The notes below the pieces were generated by a model. The model was not told where the DNA came from. It worked only from the letters and a program-made list of their open reading frames with translations, and ran no database searches. A DNA stretch of 64,000 nucleotides from Sinotaia quadrata (lineage: Eukaryota > Mollusca > Gastropoda > Architaenioglossa > Viviparidae): NCBI GenBank assembly GCA_028829895.1, contig CM054182.1, forward strand, positions 19,717,501-19,781,500, given 5' to 3'. Both the position numbers and the translations under genes were made by a program. Of the stretch, positions 48,366 to 62,922 are shown piece by piece (positions within the stretch are counted from its first letter, which is position 1; every line of letters starts with the position of its first letter).

Positions 48366-48719
48366 GTCACATGTAAATTAATACTTATTGAACTGGGCTG
48401 CACTGATAGCATTTGAGGGAGCGAGTCTGATATAATGAGCATAATTGAATTGAAATACGTTGTTCTGTTACATAATATAAATTTTCTGACATTTACGAGC
48501 ATATATATATATTATGTTATAATCGCATAATACACATTTTTCATTAAAAAGATTTTGTTTTACTTCGAATGTGTTTTTCAACAGTCCGAAAGGTGATGTT
48601 CTTTAAAAGGGGAGAAAATTCATTACACTGTAAAGTTATAAACCGATTGTGTCTTATGCTAAATAAATAGAAACTACACCTTAATAATTGAATGCGGTCA
48701 AAACTAGTTTCCCGTTTTT

Positions 48720-49265
48720 GTAGTGAATAGTTTAGATCTGTACTTAGTTAAGACTTTTCTTTTCCAATATTGAATAATCTAGATTTGTTCTTAATTAAGA
48801 CTATCCTTTTATTATAGTAAATAGTCTAGATATGTTCTTAATCAAGACTTTTCTATAATATTGAACAATAATTAGACAAGACTTTCTGTTCCTATTGTGA
48901 TTAGTCTAGATCTGTACTTAGTCAAGACTTTTCCTTTTCTCTAGTAAATAGTCTAGATCTGTACTTAGTCAAGACTTTTCCTTTTGTCTAGTAAACAGTC
49001 TAGATCTGTACTTAGTCAAGACTTTTCCTTTTCTCTAGTAAACAGTCTAGATCTGTACTTAGTCAAGACTTTTCCTTTTCTCTAGTAAATAGTCTAGATC
49101 TGTACTTAGTCAAGACTTTTCCCTTTCTCTAGTCAACAGTCTAGATCTGTACTTAGTCAAGACTTTTCCTTTTCTCTAGTAAATAGTCTAGATCTGTACT
49201 TAGTCAAGACTTTTCCTTTTCTCTAGTAAACAGTCTAGATCTGTACTTAGCCAGGACGTTTCCTT
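48720..49265. repeat. 47-bp minisatellite
   Basis: TCTAGATCTGTACTTAGTCA recurs every 47 bp at about 48900-49250 with very few changes. Looser copies lie to the left from 48720. Confidence 0.95.
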
Positions 49266-49708
49266 TTCTCCAGAAAGAGAATAAATGCAAATACAATCAC
49301 TGAAACATAAGAAATCAAAATACTGTGGGACTTCGAGATAAGAACAGATCGGGTGATTCCTGCACGAAGACCAGACATTGTAGTTCTCAAGTGATAGAAA
49401 CATAAAAACAAAAGAAAGAGAAAAATAGAAAAATACCAAGACCTCAGATTAGAAATTCAGAGACTGTGGAATGTAAAAGCAGAAGTGATACCTATAGTGA
49501 TAGGAGCCTTTGGGAAACATAACAAATGAGTTGGAAGGCTATATGAATAAACTCCCTGGAAACCACAGACTCGCTCCACTACTCAAAGCAGCGCTCCTCG
49601 GAAGTGCCCACACCCTCCGTAAAACTTTGGATTTCCCAGAATCTTGGTAAGATTCCGAGACCTTGGATCACAACCGACAATCAAAGAAACTGAAGTCATG
49701 GAAAGAGG

Positions 49709-49710
<2 letters not shown>
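49266..49710. other. unique DNA, nothing seen
   Basis: No recognisable coding region. Confidence 0.5.

Positions 49711-49772
<62 letters not shown>
49711..49772 (+). repeat. (AAT)n microsatellite
   Basis: About 20 units of AAT/ATA. Confidence 0.97.
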
Positions 49773-49773
<1 letters not shown>

Positions 49774-50250
49774 GTACTACTACTTCAACAACGACGATGG
49801 CGATGAAGAAGAAAGTAAAATGAAAGATGAATGACGAACCTTTAAAGATCTCTTCAGTAATGAAGATACATATAGATGCATAAATACTTTCCTAAATAGT
49901 GATCTCCACATATGCTGCTGAAACAATTTTTAAACACATTTATCAATGCGTGATACATGGGAAATTTCCTAAACAATGTTCTGTATACTAGAGGCACAAA
50001 CAAATTTCTACACAATATTCTATAAACTTATGCAGGTAAGGTTACACCCACGCAATTTCCAAATAATTTACATTGAATTGAGTTATTAAATGATGTTTAG
50101 ATGCATACGCTATACACTTTGCGCACGTGGATATTGTTAACAAAGAGCATGATGGATAAGCTTTTACTTTTATAATTTGTTGTCCGAACTGTAACATAAA
50201 TATACATGTACTACTAAACTGGAGTCTAGACTCTAAACCGTATCAATCCA
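49773..50250. other. unique AT-rich DNA, nothing seen
   Basis: No gene or array recognised. Confidence 0.5.
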
Positions 50251-50562
<312 letters not shown>

Positions 50563-51586
50563 ATCTTTCACAGTACGACTTGTTTTTTTATGACAATAAA
50601 CATTGTATATAATAAGAACGAAGGCATTCAATATGTTCATAAATTAATTCACTAATGAATACGTTATACAGTAGATAGAGAATTATTATGCAATAATAAT
50701 GACAACCTATGTACTATGCTTTCTTCAACTACTGACTGCTTCAAGGTCATTGTCATATGATGGGGAATTCTCCCACATATTTTATACACATTTTCATATT
50801 TTGATCTATATTTTTTTTTAATGAAATGCTTTTCGTAATTTGTATGATTTAAAATGTTACATAAAGTTTATTTTTGGAAGTGAAGTCCACAATGGACAAG
50901 GGTGAAGGGAGAAATTAATCTGTTGAGTGAGTAGTAGCTGCAAAATTGACATAGCAGATAATCACTGATATGCTTCATTTTATTTAAAATCTTCTAAATT
51001 TTTTAACCTACTTATCCGAGCGTGTAGTCATTTACTGAAAGAAGTACAGATGATGTGTAAATGAAACAGCAGAAAACGTACATATCTCGTAACAGAAAAA
51101 ACTGCCAACACTCCTTTAAAATACAACGAAAGTTAGTTTTAGAAAAACACCACACAAGTGTTCACATTGAGGTCAACTTCTCCAAGTCACACCTCAAACA
51201 CGAATTATTAATTAAGATCTAGTTTTGCAGCATAGCTTTAAGTTGATACCTTCTTTATTCAAAATACAAATGTCTAGATGTGTTTTGATTAAAGAAGTGT
51301 CTGGATGATGACGTCTTTCGGAAAGAGGATAAAGTGAAATGTAGATTCGATAAGCACCATAGACACATAGAGTGTCTGGAGACTAAACACTGTCGAGCTG
51401 CCCTCAACAAAGCAGTGCTTGGGAGGTCTAGTGCATCCTGGACAGGCGTATCGACAAGTGAACTCGGCGTGAAACAAAGACGTGCGGTGAACAGGAGCTC
51501 GCCATCTGGAATTTGAACAGACATACTTTAATTGTCTCCATTTATTTTGCACCGTTCGTCTTCATAATGCACAGTTACCTAGAATT
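50563..51586. other. unique DNA, no gene seen
   Basis: 51290-51520 is GC-richer than its surroundings and open for 60-90 codons on both strands, but no domain or convincing splice sites are visible. It is the best place to look for an exon between 50 and 53 kb. Confidence 0.4.
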
Positions 51587-51594
51587 GTGTGTGT

Positions 51595-51666
<72 letters not shown>

Positions 51667-51678
51667 TGTGTTTGTGTG
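51587..51678 (+). repeat. (GT)n microsatellite
   Basis: About 45 GT units with GTAT interruptions. Confidence 0.97.
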
Positions 51679-51756
51679 AATTCAAAGTTATAAATCTAGA
51701 AATAAATTAATTATTTATTTGTCGGTAGTGCATTCTACAAGTTTTTGTGTTTTTTT

Positions 51757-51945
51757 CCTCATTACGTACTGTATTTCGGTGGTTGTTTTGTTTTCTCATT
51801 ACGTACTGTATTTCGGTGGTTGTTTTGTTTTCTCATTACGTACTGTATTTCGGTCGTTGTTTTGTTTTCTCATTACGTACTGTATTTCGGTCGTTGTTTT
51901 GTTTTCTCATTACGTACTGTATTTGGTCGTTGTTTTGTTTTCTTT
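51757..51945. repeat. 37-bp minisatellite, five copies
   Basis: CATTACGTACTGTATTTCGG repeats at 37 bp (for example 51797 and 51834). G/C alternation in CGGTGG or CGGTCG separates the first copies from the later ones. Confidence 0.96.
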
Positions 51946-51961
51946 AAATCCACATGCTGAG

Positions 51962-51994
51962 ACAGGGTCTATAAACAAATACTGGAATGTTACA
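51962..51994 (+). mobile_element. relic of a related LTR 3' end
   Basis: From CAGGGTCT to the terminal TTACA this stretch parallels the last 33 bp of the retrotransposon LTR (about 20988-21020). 23 of the first 25 positions are identical and the tail has one gap and a few changes. It ends in CA, as an LTR should. Upstream similarity is lost at once, because a 37-bp minisatellite lies next to it. It is probably the remnant of an older relative. Confidence 0.5.
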
Positions 51995-52205
51995 ATCATA
52001 ATAACACTTTTTGTGTTTAAACATCCACCTCTAGACATCATCATAATAATTTTTCTCTTTCGTTTCTGTTCCCAATTCCACCAATTGCTGCTTTCTTCGA
52101 GCCTGTTTAATTTTGGAAATTATAAATTTAAATGACATATAGCAATTATAAATGACATATAGCATTTGTTTATCAAAGATTCCAAGGTATATCAGAGAAA
52201 AAAAG

Positions 52206-52331
52206 TATATCAATGTTCTCGCTATATCAATGTTCTCGCTATATCAATGTTCTCGCTATATCAATGTTCTCGCTATATCAATGTTCTCGCTATATCAATG
52301 TTCTCGCTATATCAATGTTCTCGCTATATCA
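52206..52331. repeat. 17-bp tandem repeat, seven copies
   Basis: TATATCAATGTTCTCGC repeats without visible change. The next unit decays to TATATCACTGATCCC. Confidence 0.97.
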
Positions 52332-52335
52332 CTGA

Positions 52336-52874
52336 TCCCACAATCAACTAAGTGTATTAACCCGGACAACATGCATAATTTATTTTTCATATCTTCAGAT
52401 TCAGACCAAACAGTATACAACAATCAATACTTCTGTCTGTAGCCGAAACAAATGTTCCTGTTAATTTTTAAAATCACGGGAACAATTTCCTTGCCCTGTT
52501 TGACGGGAGGGGAAAGCACTCAGCTTGCACTAATCATTGTAAAATCTTGTCTCGGAGTCATTTGATGCGTGCTCAGTGTAGTGATAGGCTTTTTGTACCT
52601 GCCGCTTAATGAAACAGAGATTTGCATGCCTTCGTTTCGCTTGAAGATCGGTTTTCTTTTTGCTTTTGTTTGTTTTTCTATCATTTATTTGTTTGTTTTA
52701 GTTAGATGATTGCTTGTTTATTTCTTTCAATGTCTGTTTATTTATGTTGTTGATTTCTGTTTGTTTATGTTCGTCTTTTTTTTTTTGTTTGGTCTCTTTA
52801 TTTGTTTGTTGTTGGTTTGTTTGCTTACTTTTGGCTTTGTTCCTTTCTGTTTCTTCTATTGTTTGTTTATTTCT
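52336..52874. other. unique DNA, T-rich at the right end
   Basis: From 52660 the plus strand is made of TTTGTTTGTTT-like sequence. No gene is seen. Confidence 0.5.
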
Positions 52875-53015
52875 TTGATTTTGTTTATTTTTTCTCGTAT
52901 TTGTTACTTTCTTTGGCTTTGAATTTTTTGTCATATTTGTTACTTTCTTTGGCTTTGAATTTTTTGTCATATCTGTTACTTTCTTTGGCTTTGAATTTTT
53001 TGTCTTATTTGTTCA
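52875..53015. repeat. 36-bp tandem repeat
   Basis: GTTACTTTCTTTGGCTTTGA occurs three times at a 36-bp period. Confidence 0.93.
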
Positions 53016-55971
53016 TTTCTTTCTTTGTATATGTGTTATGTGCTTGCAGGTTGTTTGTTTTATATGTTTCTAATAATATTTCGGATGGTATAGGGTACAG
53101 TGCTTCCTTCCACCCGAGACTGCCCGGGGCCTATCGTTTTTTGCGTTTCAGACCTGAATTGCTCTGGGGTGGGGGCGGGGAGTCTTCCCTCCACTAACTG
53201 TATTTATATAAGGTGAACTGCTCGAAATAGAAACCCCCGACCATCTCCACCATCGTCTGTAAACTATTTTTGGATTCAACAAACAAATTGCTAGTTTCGA
53301 AATCAGGTACTTGTTCCAAAAACTATTTTTTTACTAATCTAATAACTGGCTTTACTGACTGTTCATTTGTATTTAACTGTTGAAAATAACACTTTAATCA
53401 GATCATGGATCGAATTCAAAATAATCCACACAATGGATGATGTTATTATACTGCTCTGTAAATATTCATTAGAGGTGTGTTTTAGTATATAATACAATTT
53501 TAACATTCTTTATATTTTATTGTTTTATGTTGTATGGGAGTAGCCTGTAATTGTGTTTAGCTACGAACCGTTTTCCTGTTACTCCTAGGTTATCTCATTA
53601 ACACCAAATAGAATTTTCTTTGTAAATCGCTCTAAAAATGTTCATTAGGAGTTCTTAATATATCTACACTTTAAGAAGGAGAAAATGAAAACTGTTTTTC
53701 TTATAATGCTGAAACGGTATGTTTCTTTTTTTCCTACAAATCTTCTTGAAAATCGTTGATTTAAAAGTACACAAGTGCAGGCTGCATTCGAAACATGTTT
53801 TTTTGATAATTTCCAGATTGCTGCTTGGCAGAACTACCCACTGAGAAAATGTGTGGGAAAGTTTGTGTAGTGTAAGAAGGCAGACAGTAATACGTATTTT
53901 TCCCTGCACGTAAATGACCGGGTACTCAAGTGTTTTCATGCCCATCATTTTTTTGTTTTCAGTATACCTTTGACTTTTTCGGCCTTATTGTCTATTTATA
54001 TTTTTCTTCAATCCGTCTTTCCTTTTCTCATGTCTGCTTTCCCCTTTCTTCCGTCTGTCTTTCTTTTTCTCTTCTCTGGCATTTTTCCTCTCTTCTTTGT
54101 ATTTTATCGTTCGTGTTTGACCTTTCTTTCTCTTCTCTCCCTCTCACCTACATTAATTACATTTCTTGATTACTATATTCTTTCTTTTTCCCTCTCTGCC
54201 AGTTGCCTGTCTAATTTATTAAATATATGGCCGGTCTTGCACTTCTGCTAAAGGTTTGAGTTCATCATCAGTCACGAATGATTGCGCTGCTGCTAGAAGC
54301 TTGAGTTCATCATCTATCATGCATTTTCAGCACTCCAATAGCGAAATCTGTGTCGTACGGTTGATGTGCTCATGACAGTCCATCTACCAGGAATATTCTA
54401 CATTTTGATACGGGATGCAAGGAAACCACTTTCGAATGTTTTATTCTAGATATCCAAATTAACTCTCAATATTCCAATTAGCTTATCTAATTCCAAACTA
54501 AATATTCTGCTTGCCATAAACTCAGAATAGGCTGCTGGCGAGAAAGTACCAAAGTTAAAAACGCAAAAGCTCATTCGTTCCTGTCTTGATAGCATACTTC
54601 TAGATGTGTGGTCTTTTCCTTTCTTATTTTCATACACATTCATTTGAGAAATCTTCCAACCCCCTAACCTTCTTCACTCAGTAGATCGGTGCAGTCTGAT
54701 TGGATTTGCATCTGGAACTAAAGACGGATCAGTGTCTCACATGACACCTGGCATGAAAGGCGGTGTCTGGGATGTCTGCATTCGTGGCTGCGTGGCATTT
54801 ACATTTTTATTTTATTCCCTGTCTGAAGATTTCTTCCCTGTCTTAAATGTTCATTTGGCGGTGCTAGGTTTCAGTAGGAAAATTGCAGATGATCAAAACA
54901 GGTCCTTTAACTGTTCGCAGTGTATTCAAGAGCAATGATTTGTAAAGAAACAAATTCTGCTCCCATGGATTAATTCAAAACATCCACGCACTTGACACGC
55001 CCTGACTGTAGACTTCAGCGGGCAGATAATTAACAACGCATAACAGGAACAGAACCTGTTGTCGTGTTGTCAGCGGCACATTCTGACTGTCAGATTTACA
55101 TATTTATGGACTGAGTGGGAAAACTCCAGGCTTATTATATACAGATACAAGTATCATTGTTTTAAAGACATGCAATTATGATTTTCTTAGGATAACTCCT
55201 GTTAATGATGTAATGATACCTGTGCCAGTTATTATTAAAGGCAGGAATTTGTGCCTATATTTAGCTGGACTTATTTCGTGCTCACATAACTCGCTCTCCT
55301 GCAACATATCGCAATATAGCGTATGACTTAGTTAACTCTAATAGTTCTTGTACTTTAGTAAGTGTTCGAAATTTAATTATCCCTTAAATGTGGGAGGAGG
55401 GGGGGGGCGACAATCCAATAAAATTCCATACATTGTTATTATTAATCATCCATCACTGAAGACGTCCGCACAAGTGTTTTTTGGTGATTTAAGGAGCAAA
55501 TCCTGCAAAAATTAGAATCACTTCATAGATACATGTCGCCCAAGTACCAAATAACTATACACAAATTAATTTAATCTGCATTAGTCTTTCGTTACATTAC
55601 ACTTTTAAGGAAAGGAATGTCTAATAGTGTTTATTCTGTCTCCAGCGATTATGTAGACCAGTGGGGAGGAAGGGGCTTTGCAGCATATATTTAATTTCTT
55701 CCTTGCTACCCTGAACTGCGATCGGTTTACTGCGATCGGCTTATTAAGATACGTTTGAGTAACCGACTACTGGTTGACCTAATGACCTCACGACAGATTA
55801 TTTTCTTGCTTCTTTATCAGTTCTAACGAATCAATTACCTGTTCAATCCCTTGGCTCAATATTTACATAGGACTTAACCGGATATCAGTTATAACAAATA
55901 ATTGACCTGTTCAAACCCTTGGCTCAATATTTACATTAGTCATAAGCGGCATATCAGTTTTAAAACGTCAT
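53016..55971. other. unique DNA, no gene seen
   Basis: 53980-54200 is strongly pyrimidine-rich on the plus strand. A G8 run lies near 55401. TTGAGTTCATCATC occurs twice near 54260-54310. No frame or RNA gene is recognised. Confidence 0.5.
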
Positions 55972-56095
55972 TGATCTCCCATACCCTCATCCAACACATT
56001 GATCTCCCATACCCTCATCCAACACGTCATTGATCTCCCATACCTTCAGCCAACTTTTTCATTGATCTCCCGTACCCTCATCCCATTATTTACAA
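55972..56095. repeat. about 30-bp tandem repeat
   Basis: CATTGATCTCCCATACCCTC occurs four times, with the last copies diverged. Confidence 0.88.
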
Positions 56096-56307
56096 TAGAC
56101 TTTATCCGATGTCCTGCTATATACATCCAACAGGCTCGTTATGTAGACTCCTCATGCGCGCTGGATACAAAGTAGGCAATCCAAACTCTCGTCTCGTCAC
56201 TTACATGAAACTTAAGAGAGTGATATGCTCCATTGGATAGACAGTTTATCACTGGTTAAAACAATGCGAGTGGTGTCAACTACCTAGGTGTGCTCTGTTT
56301 CGTACCT

Positions 56308-56947
56308 TGTACACCAGACTCTCTGCATGCATGTACACCAGACTCTCTCCATGCATGTACACCAGACTCTCTGCATTATGTACACCAGACTCTCTGCATG
56401 CATGTAACCAGACTCTCTGCATGCATGTACACCAGACTCTCTCCATGCATGTACACCAGACTCTCTGCATGCATGTACACCAGACTCTCTGCATGCATGT
56501 AACCAGACTCTCTGCATGCATGTACACCAGACTCTCTGCATTATGTACACCAGACTCTCTCCATGCATGTACACCAGACTCTCTGCATTATGTATACCAT
56601 ACTCTCTGCATGCATGTACACCAGACTCTCTCCATGCATGTACACCAGACTCTCTGCATGCATGTACACCAGACTCTCTGCATTATGTACACCAGACTCT
56701 CTCCATGCATGTACACCAGACTCTCTGCATTATGTATACCATACTCTCTGCATGCATGTACACCAGACTCTCTCCATGCATGTACACCAGACTCTCTGCA
56801 TAATGTACGCCAGACTCTCTGCATTATGTACACCAGACTCTCTGCATGCATGTACACCAGACTCTCTGCATTCATGTACACCAGACTCTCTGCATCATGT
56901 ACACCAGACTCTCTGCATCATGTACACCAGACTCTCTGCATCATGTG
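56308..56947. repeat. 22-24-bp minisatellite with higher-order structure
   Basis: About 27 units of the form GCATGCATGTACACCAGACT + CTCT. Unit variants start GCATGCATG, CCATGCATG, GCATTATG or GCATCATG, or have the internal deletion TGTAACC. A rare variant with TGTATACCATAC occurs at about 56584 and 56727 in the same local order, which indicates a block of about 143 bp that was duplicated. The last copies are mainly GCATCATG. Open frames on both strands result from the periodicity. Confidence 0.96.
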
Positions 56948-58329
56948 TGCAGTACAATTGGACGTAGTTATGAAAGATGGCTGGGGTGCGAGGGGAGTGT
57001 GGTATTTTAAGTAGAGTGAAGACGTATTATCTGCAATGTTTATCCTACCTGATTCGTTTATTTCATCCTTTCATTAAGGTACTCACAATATTGTGTGATA
57101 AAATTTATACCACAGTGTCCTAGTTTTTGTCTGGGTATTCTGAGCCTGGTTTACACTTGTGCAGTTTATGCGTCTCTATGTTTGTTAGATTGGTCAGGAG
57201 ACTGAATAATTAAAATTATAATTATAATTAATAATTTAAAAAATGAATGAGTGGTTGACTGGCGACTGTTCGTTGGATGCCATTTTGGTTTTGCATATGA
57301 TTGCTTGCTTCACTTATAAAGTCACTAGTGTTGGGCGTAATCTTAGAGAATGAATGCCACACGTTGTGTCAGTCAGGTCGCCAGATCCACCTGTTACCTG
57401 TAATCCACATTAACGCTAGTCTGTATTTCTCGTCAATTATTCTTGTGCGATATAAATGTGTACGTGAGTTGGTGTGTACGATTGACTGACTGCAACCCAC
57501 ATATGTCATCTTTATTTCATACTGTTAATTTTTGCTTTTCTCTTGTATATCTTAAAGACAATTACAAAACGTAATGCTTGCTTGTTCTATCAATTTAATT
57601 GCATGTTTGTTTGTTTGTATATTTGCGTATTTGCCTGTGTAGTTGATCATTTGCTTGTTCTTTGTTTATCTGGGTTAACCGAGACAAGTCAAGAATCAGC
57701 GCAGACCCTACAAGATTGTCAAGGGCAGCAGACATCGAGTATACTTTGCAAAAGTTGTGCTGGATTGTTCTCTTTATGTTACAAAACTCGTTTTGCCCTA
57801 GTTGTTATCTTTACTTTGCAAAAGGCGTTTTGATTGGTTTCGTGGCAGTACCATAAATGCTCTCGACTGCTGGTTTTGGTTAGCAAACAAAAATATACGT
57901 CAGTTTTCTGAATAATGTAAATTATAGACTTCATTACAAAGCATGTTTTGAAGTGAAAAGTATACTTGCTGGATCAAGGAGTTTTGCGTGTTAATGATTC
58001 ATAATTTTAACTACTGCTAATTTGCTATAATTCATCTTGTTCGTTTGTTTCATCTTCTTTAACTTTGTTATTCGTTTCAATTTCTTTCATGTTTATTTAG
58101 TTTTCTATGTCATTTCCTCTCTAATTATGTTTGCCATTATAGAAGTGCTTGTATTTAATAAAATATAAGGTGAACCGACTTTGGTGTTCTTGAGTCTTTC
58201 ATTGCATTACTTTCAACAAAAAATGGGCTTCCTTAATTTATTTTTGTTTATGTTTAACACATTTTTATTTATTTATTTCATATAACAAATACCTGGTGAA
58301 CACGTGACACAATTCTTTAAAACTGCTTG
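56948..58329. other. unique AT-rich DNA, no gene seen
   Basis: A 96-codon frame at 57543-57833 is unrecognised; ACTTTGCAAAAG occurs twice in it. No repeats or RNA genes. Confidence 0.5.
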
Positions 58330-58700
58330 AAAGATGGGACGATTATATTTTATTAATTCGTGTATATGGTTTATATCCCTGAAATAGATGATCAATTATA
58401 ATTATATTTGGTCGCTACATGTATATTGTTTTCTTTGATTCATTTAAGAAATGGGATTTCGAACATGTTAATACATGTATATGTTTTATATCCTTCAGAT
58501 AGTTGAGTAATTAATTATATTTGGTCACTAGATGTGATTTGTTTTCTTTGATTCATTTAAGAAATGGGGACTGGAGCACTTATGTTTTCTTAACACTTTG
58601 ATATTGTTTTAGATTCCTGCAAGATAGATCCAGTATGTTTTGGCAATATGTGTATTGATATTAGATCTCTGAAAGAGATTAATTAATTATAAATTGTTGT
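58330..58700. repeat. degenerate about 120-bp tandem repeat
   Basis: TTTTCTTTGATTCATTTAAG and TATGTTTTATATCC recur in two to three loosely similar blocks. Confidence 0.7.
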
Positions 58701-59164
58701 TTTATGTGCATTATGCATATCTCTGAGTAAAATAAAACAATGATATTTTGATCATACACGTGTGTTGTTTTAGACCTCTAAGAGAGAGAGAACGTGAGAA
58801 TGGATCAATTTTATTTTAGTATGCAGTGTATCTGAGAAAGATAAAGCATTTATATTTTGTTAATAAATGTGATTTACTTTATATCTCTGAGACAGACTTC
58901 TGTTCGCTGTCAAGTGCTTTCTAACATATTTTTTGTCATTGTGTTAAATTCATTTTAATGCTAATTATGTTTCTTTGTGGAATTTGAATTTTTATTAGTT
59001 AGGCAGGTTTGAGATTATGTTTAAAAAATTTCTGGCTACATTTATTTTTTGATTGATCATTTCGGTGTCAGTATTTCTCGGATTTCTGTGGATTTTGTTT
59101 TATATTTGTTCGATTTTTATCGCTGGTCGGTATCATTTTAAATCAGTGTATAATTTGTACTTGG
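58701..59164. other. unique AT-rich DNA, nothing seen
   Basis: No gene or clear array. Confidence 0.5.
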
Positions 59165-59350
59165 TTTCTCTTTTCGTATTTACTCGGTTATATCTTTCAA
59201 CGAATTTATCTTTAAATTAATGAATTATCTTTACTCAATTTCATACTTACTCGGTTGTCTTTCAGCGAATTTATCTTTAAATTAATGAATTAGCTTTACT
59301 CGATTTCATACTTACTCGGTTATGTCTTTCACCAAATGTATCATTAAATG
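59165..59350. repeat. about 65-bp tandem repeat
   Basis: CGAATTTATCTTTAAATTAA and CATACTTACTCGGTT recur in two full copies and a third partial one. Related 'TTTATCTTTACTCGATTTCAT' phrases continue in decayed form to about 59600. Confidence 0.85.
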
Positions 59351-59712
59351 AATTGTCTTTATTTAATCTTAAATATGTTTACTTTATTCAATGTTATAAT
59401 TATTCGATTTTATCTTTATTTATTTTTATCCTCACTATATTTCATATTTCGTTAATCTATGCTCAATTTTATCTTTAATAGAGTATTATCTTTTCTCACG
59501 ATCAGTGATATGAATTTATCTTAACTCGATTTCATATTTAATCAGTATTATCTTTCCTCAATTTAATCTTGACTCGTTTTATTCCTTACTCGATTTCGCC
59601 TTTAAACTTCACTTTTGCTTGGGTTTACCTTAATTCGGATTTAACATATACAGTTTGTACATTAGTTTTTATAATTAATTCGTGCTGTATTTTCTCGATT
59701 TCATCTTTTACT

Positions 59713-60010
59713 CGCTTTTATCTCAACTCGCGTTTATCATCACTAGCTTGTTTCTTTAGTCGCTTTTATCTCAACTCGCGTTTATCATCACTAGCTTGTT
59801 TCTTTAGTCGCTTTTATCTCTACTCGCGTTTATCATCACTAGCTTGTTTCTTCTCTCGCTTTTATCTCTACTCGCGTTTATCACCACTAGCTTGTTTCTT
59901 CTCTCGCTTTTATCTCTACTCGCGTTTATCACCACTAGCTTGTTTCTTTACGCGCTTTTATATCTACTCGCATTTATCATCACTAGCTTGTTTCTTCACT
60001 CGCTTTTATC
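59713..60010. repeat. 48-bp minisatellite
   Basis: Six copies with CGCTTTTATCTCTACTCGCG and CACTAGCTTGTTTCTT at an exact 48-bp period (59713, 59761, 59809 and so on). The unit is a multiple of three, so a repeated RFYLNSRLSSLACFF frame stays open. Confidence 0.96.
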
Positions 60011-60064
60011 GTTATTCGATTTTATACTTATTCCATCCCACACTAATTTCTATTGGCTCTTTGT

Positions 60065-60185
60065 TTTCTATTCAATCTGTTTTATATCACTGTTTTAGCT
60101 TTTATATTCAATCTGCTGTAACTCGCTGTTGTAGCTTTTATATTCAATCTGCTGTAACTCGCTGTTGTAGCTTTTCTATTTAATT
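60065..60185. repeat. 36-bp tandem repeat
   Basis: TTTTATATTCAATCTGCTGT and AACTCGCTGTTGTAGC recur three times. Confidence 0.9.
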
Positions 60186-60407
60186 TGTTCCTGTAAAATA
60201 GTCCGTTTCTATAATGGAAAATATACACAGTTGTCTCCGATTAAAAGTTATTTTAAAACGTAATTCACTCCAGAATAACACTTTTAATCTTTATTCTATA
60301 CCTGTTGGGGCATTGTGGTTATTCACTTTTTTTATTTCTTTCATGCCAACATGCTCAGAATGTGTTTAATTATTTGAAATTATTCCTAGAGTTATCCATT
60401 CCACATT

Positions 60408-60740
60408 GCGCCTTACATTTCCGTGTCCCATTAAGGCTCTCTTCTTGCACCTTACATTTCCGTGTCCCATTAAGGCTCTCTTCTTGCACCTTACATTTCC
60501 GTGTCCCATTAAGGCTCTCTTCTTGCACCTTACATTTCCGTGTCCCATTAAGGCTTTCTTCTTGCACCTTACATTTCCGTGTCCCATTAAGGCTTTCCTC
60601 TTGCACCTTACATTTCCGTGTCCTCTCCAAACTTGCTTGTTGGGCCTCATATTTCCGTGACATCGTAAGGCTTGGTTGTTGGACCGCATATTTCCATGTC
60701 ACCTTAAAGCTTGGTTGTTGGGCCTTATATTTCCGTGTCT
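60408..60740. repeat. 39-bp minisatellite
   Basis: Five almost identical units (CACCTTACATTTCCGTGTCC + ATTAAGG) at 60408-60602, then about four increasingly diverged ones to 60740. Periodicity keeps frames open on both strands. Confidence 0.96.
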
Positions 60741-60954
60741 CCTTATGGCTCGTTTACTCATTGTGGCTGGCATTTTTGTTTTCACTTCTGTGAGTGTCTC
60801 CTTTAAATTCACACATGGAATGTTTAAAGTTAACCATGCTTTGCTGTGTGTTCAAACAATGTTTTCAGTTAACCATGTTTTGCTGTGTGTTCAAACAATT
60901 ACATTTTGTTGTATTTTCTATTTCAAAGTTCAAAATAGGCAATTTTAAATAAAT

Positions 60955-62822
<1,868 letters not shown>

Positions 62823-62922
62823 CCAATGATGTACACGTCACTGAGGGCCTTACACCGACTTACAACCACGTGACACATCCACGTGACACAGAGATCACGT
62901 GAGAACATGCTGGTGACGTAAA
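62823..62922. promoter_or_regulatory. cluster of CACGTG boxes with CCAAT and CRE-type sites
   Basis: CCAAT at about 62823 and ACGTCA near 62835 are followed by three CACGTG palindromes at 62867-62872, 62880-62885 and 62896-62901, then TGACGTAA near 62914. All three boxes read CACGTGA on the plus strand, the form bound by bHLH-leucine zipper factors (USF, MITF/TFE types). I see no adjacent gene, so a promoter or enhancer role is inferred from density alone. Confidence 0.4.

Noticed and set aside
51255..51552. Possible exon in a GC-richer patch
   Set aside because: Open on both strands for 60-90 codons but without recognisable domain, codon bias I can judge, or convincing splice sites.
56307..57014. 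235-codon repeat protein reading HVHQTLC units
   Set aside because: All plus frames and the minus strand are open across the 22-24-bp array. Unit lengths change the frame repeatedly, so no consistent protein repeat exists.
60305..60793. 162-codon frame over the 39-bp array and its minus-strand counterparts
   Set aside because: Open on both strands at once because the period is a multiple of three; no recognisable domain.
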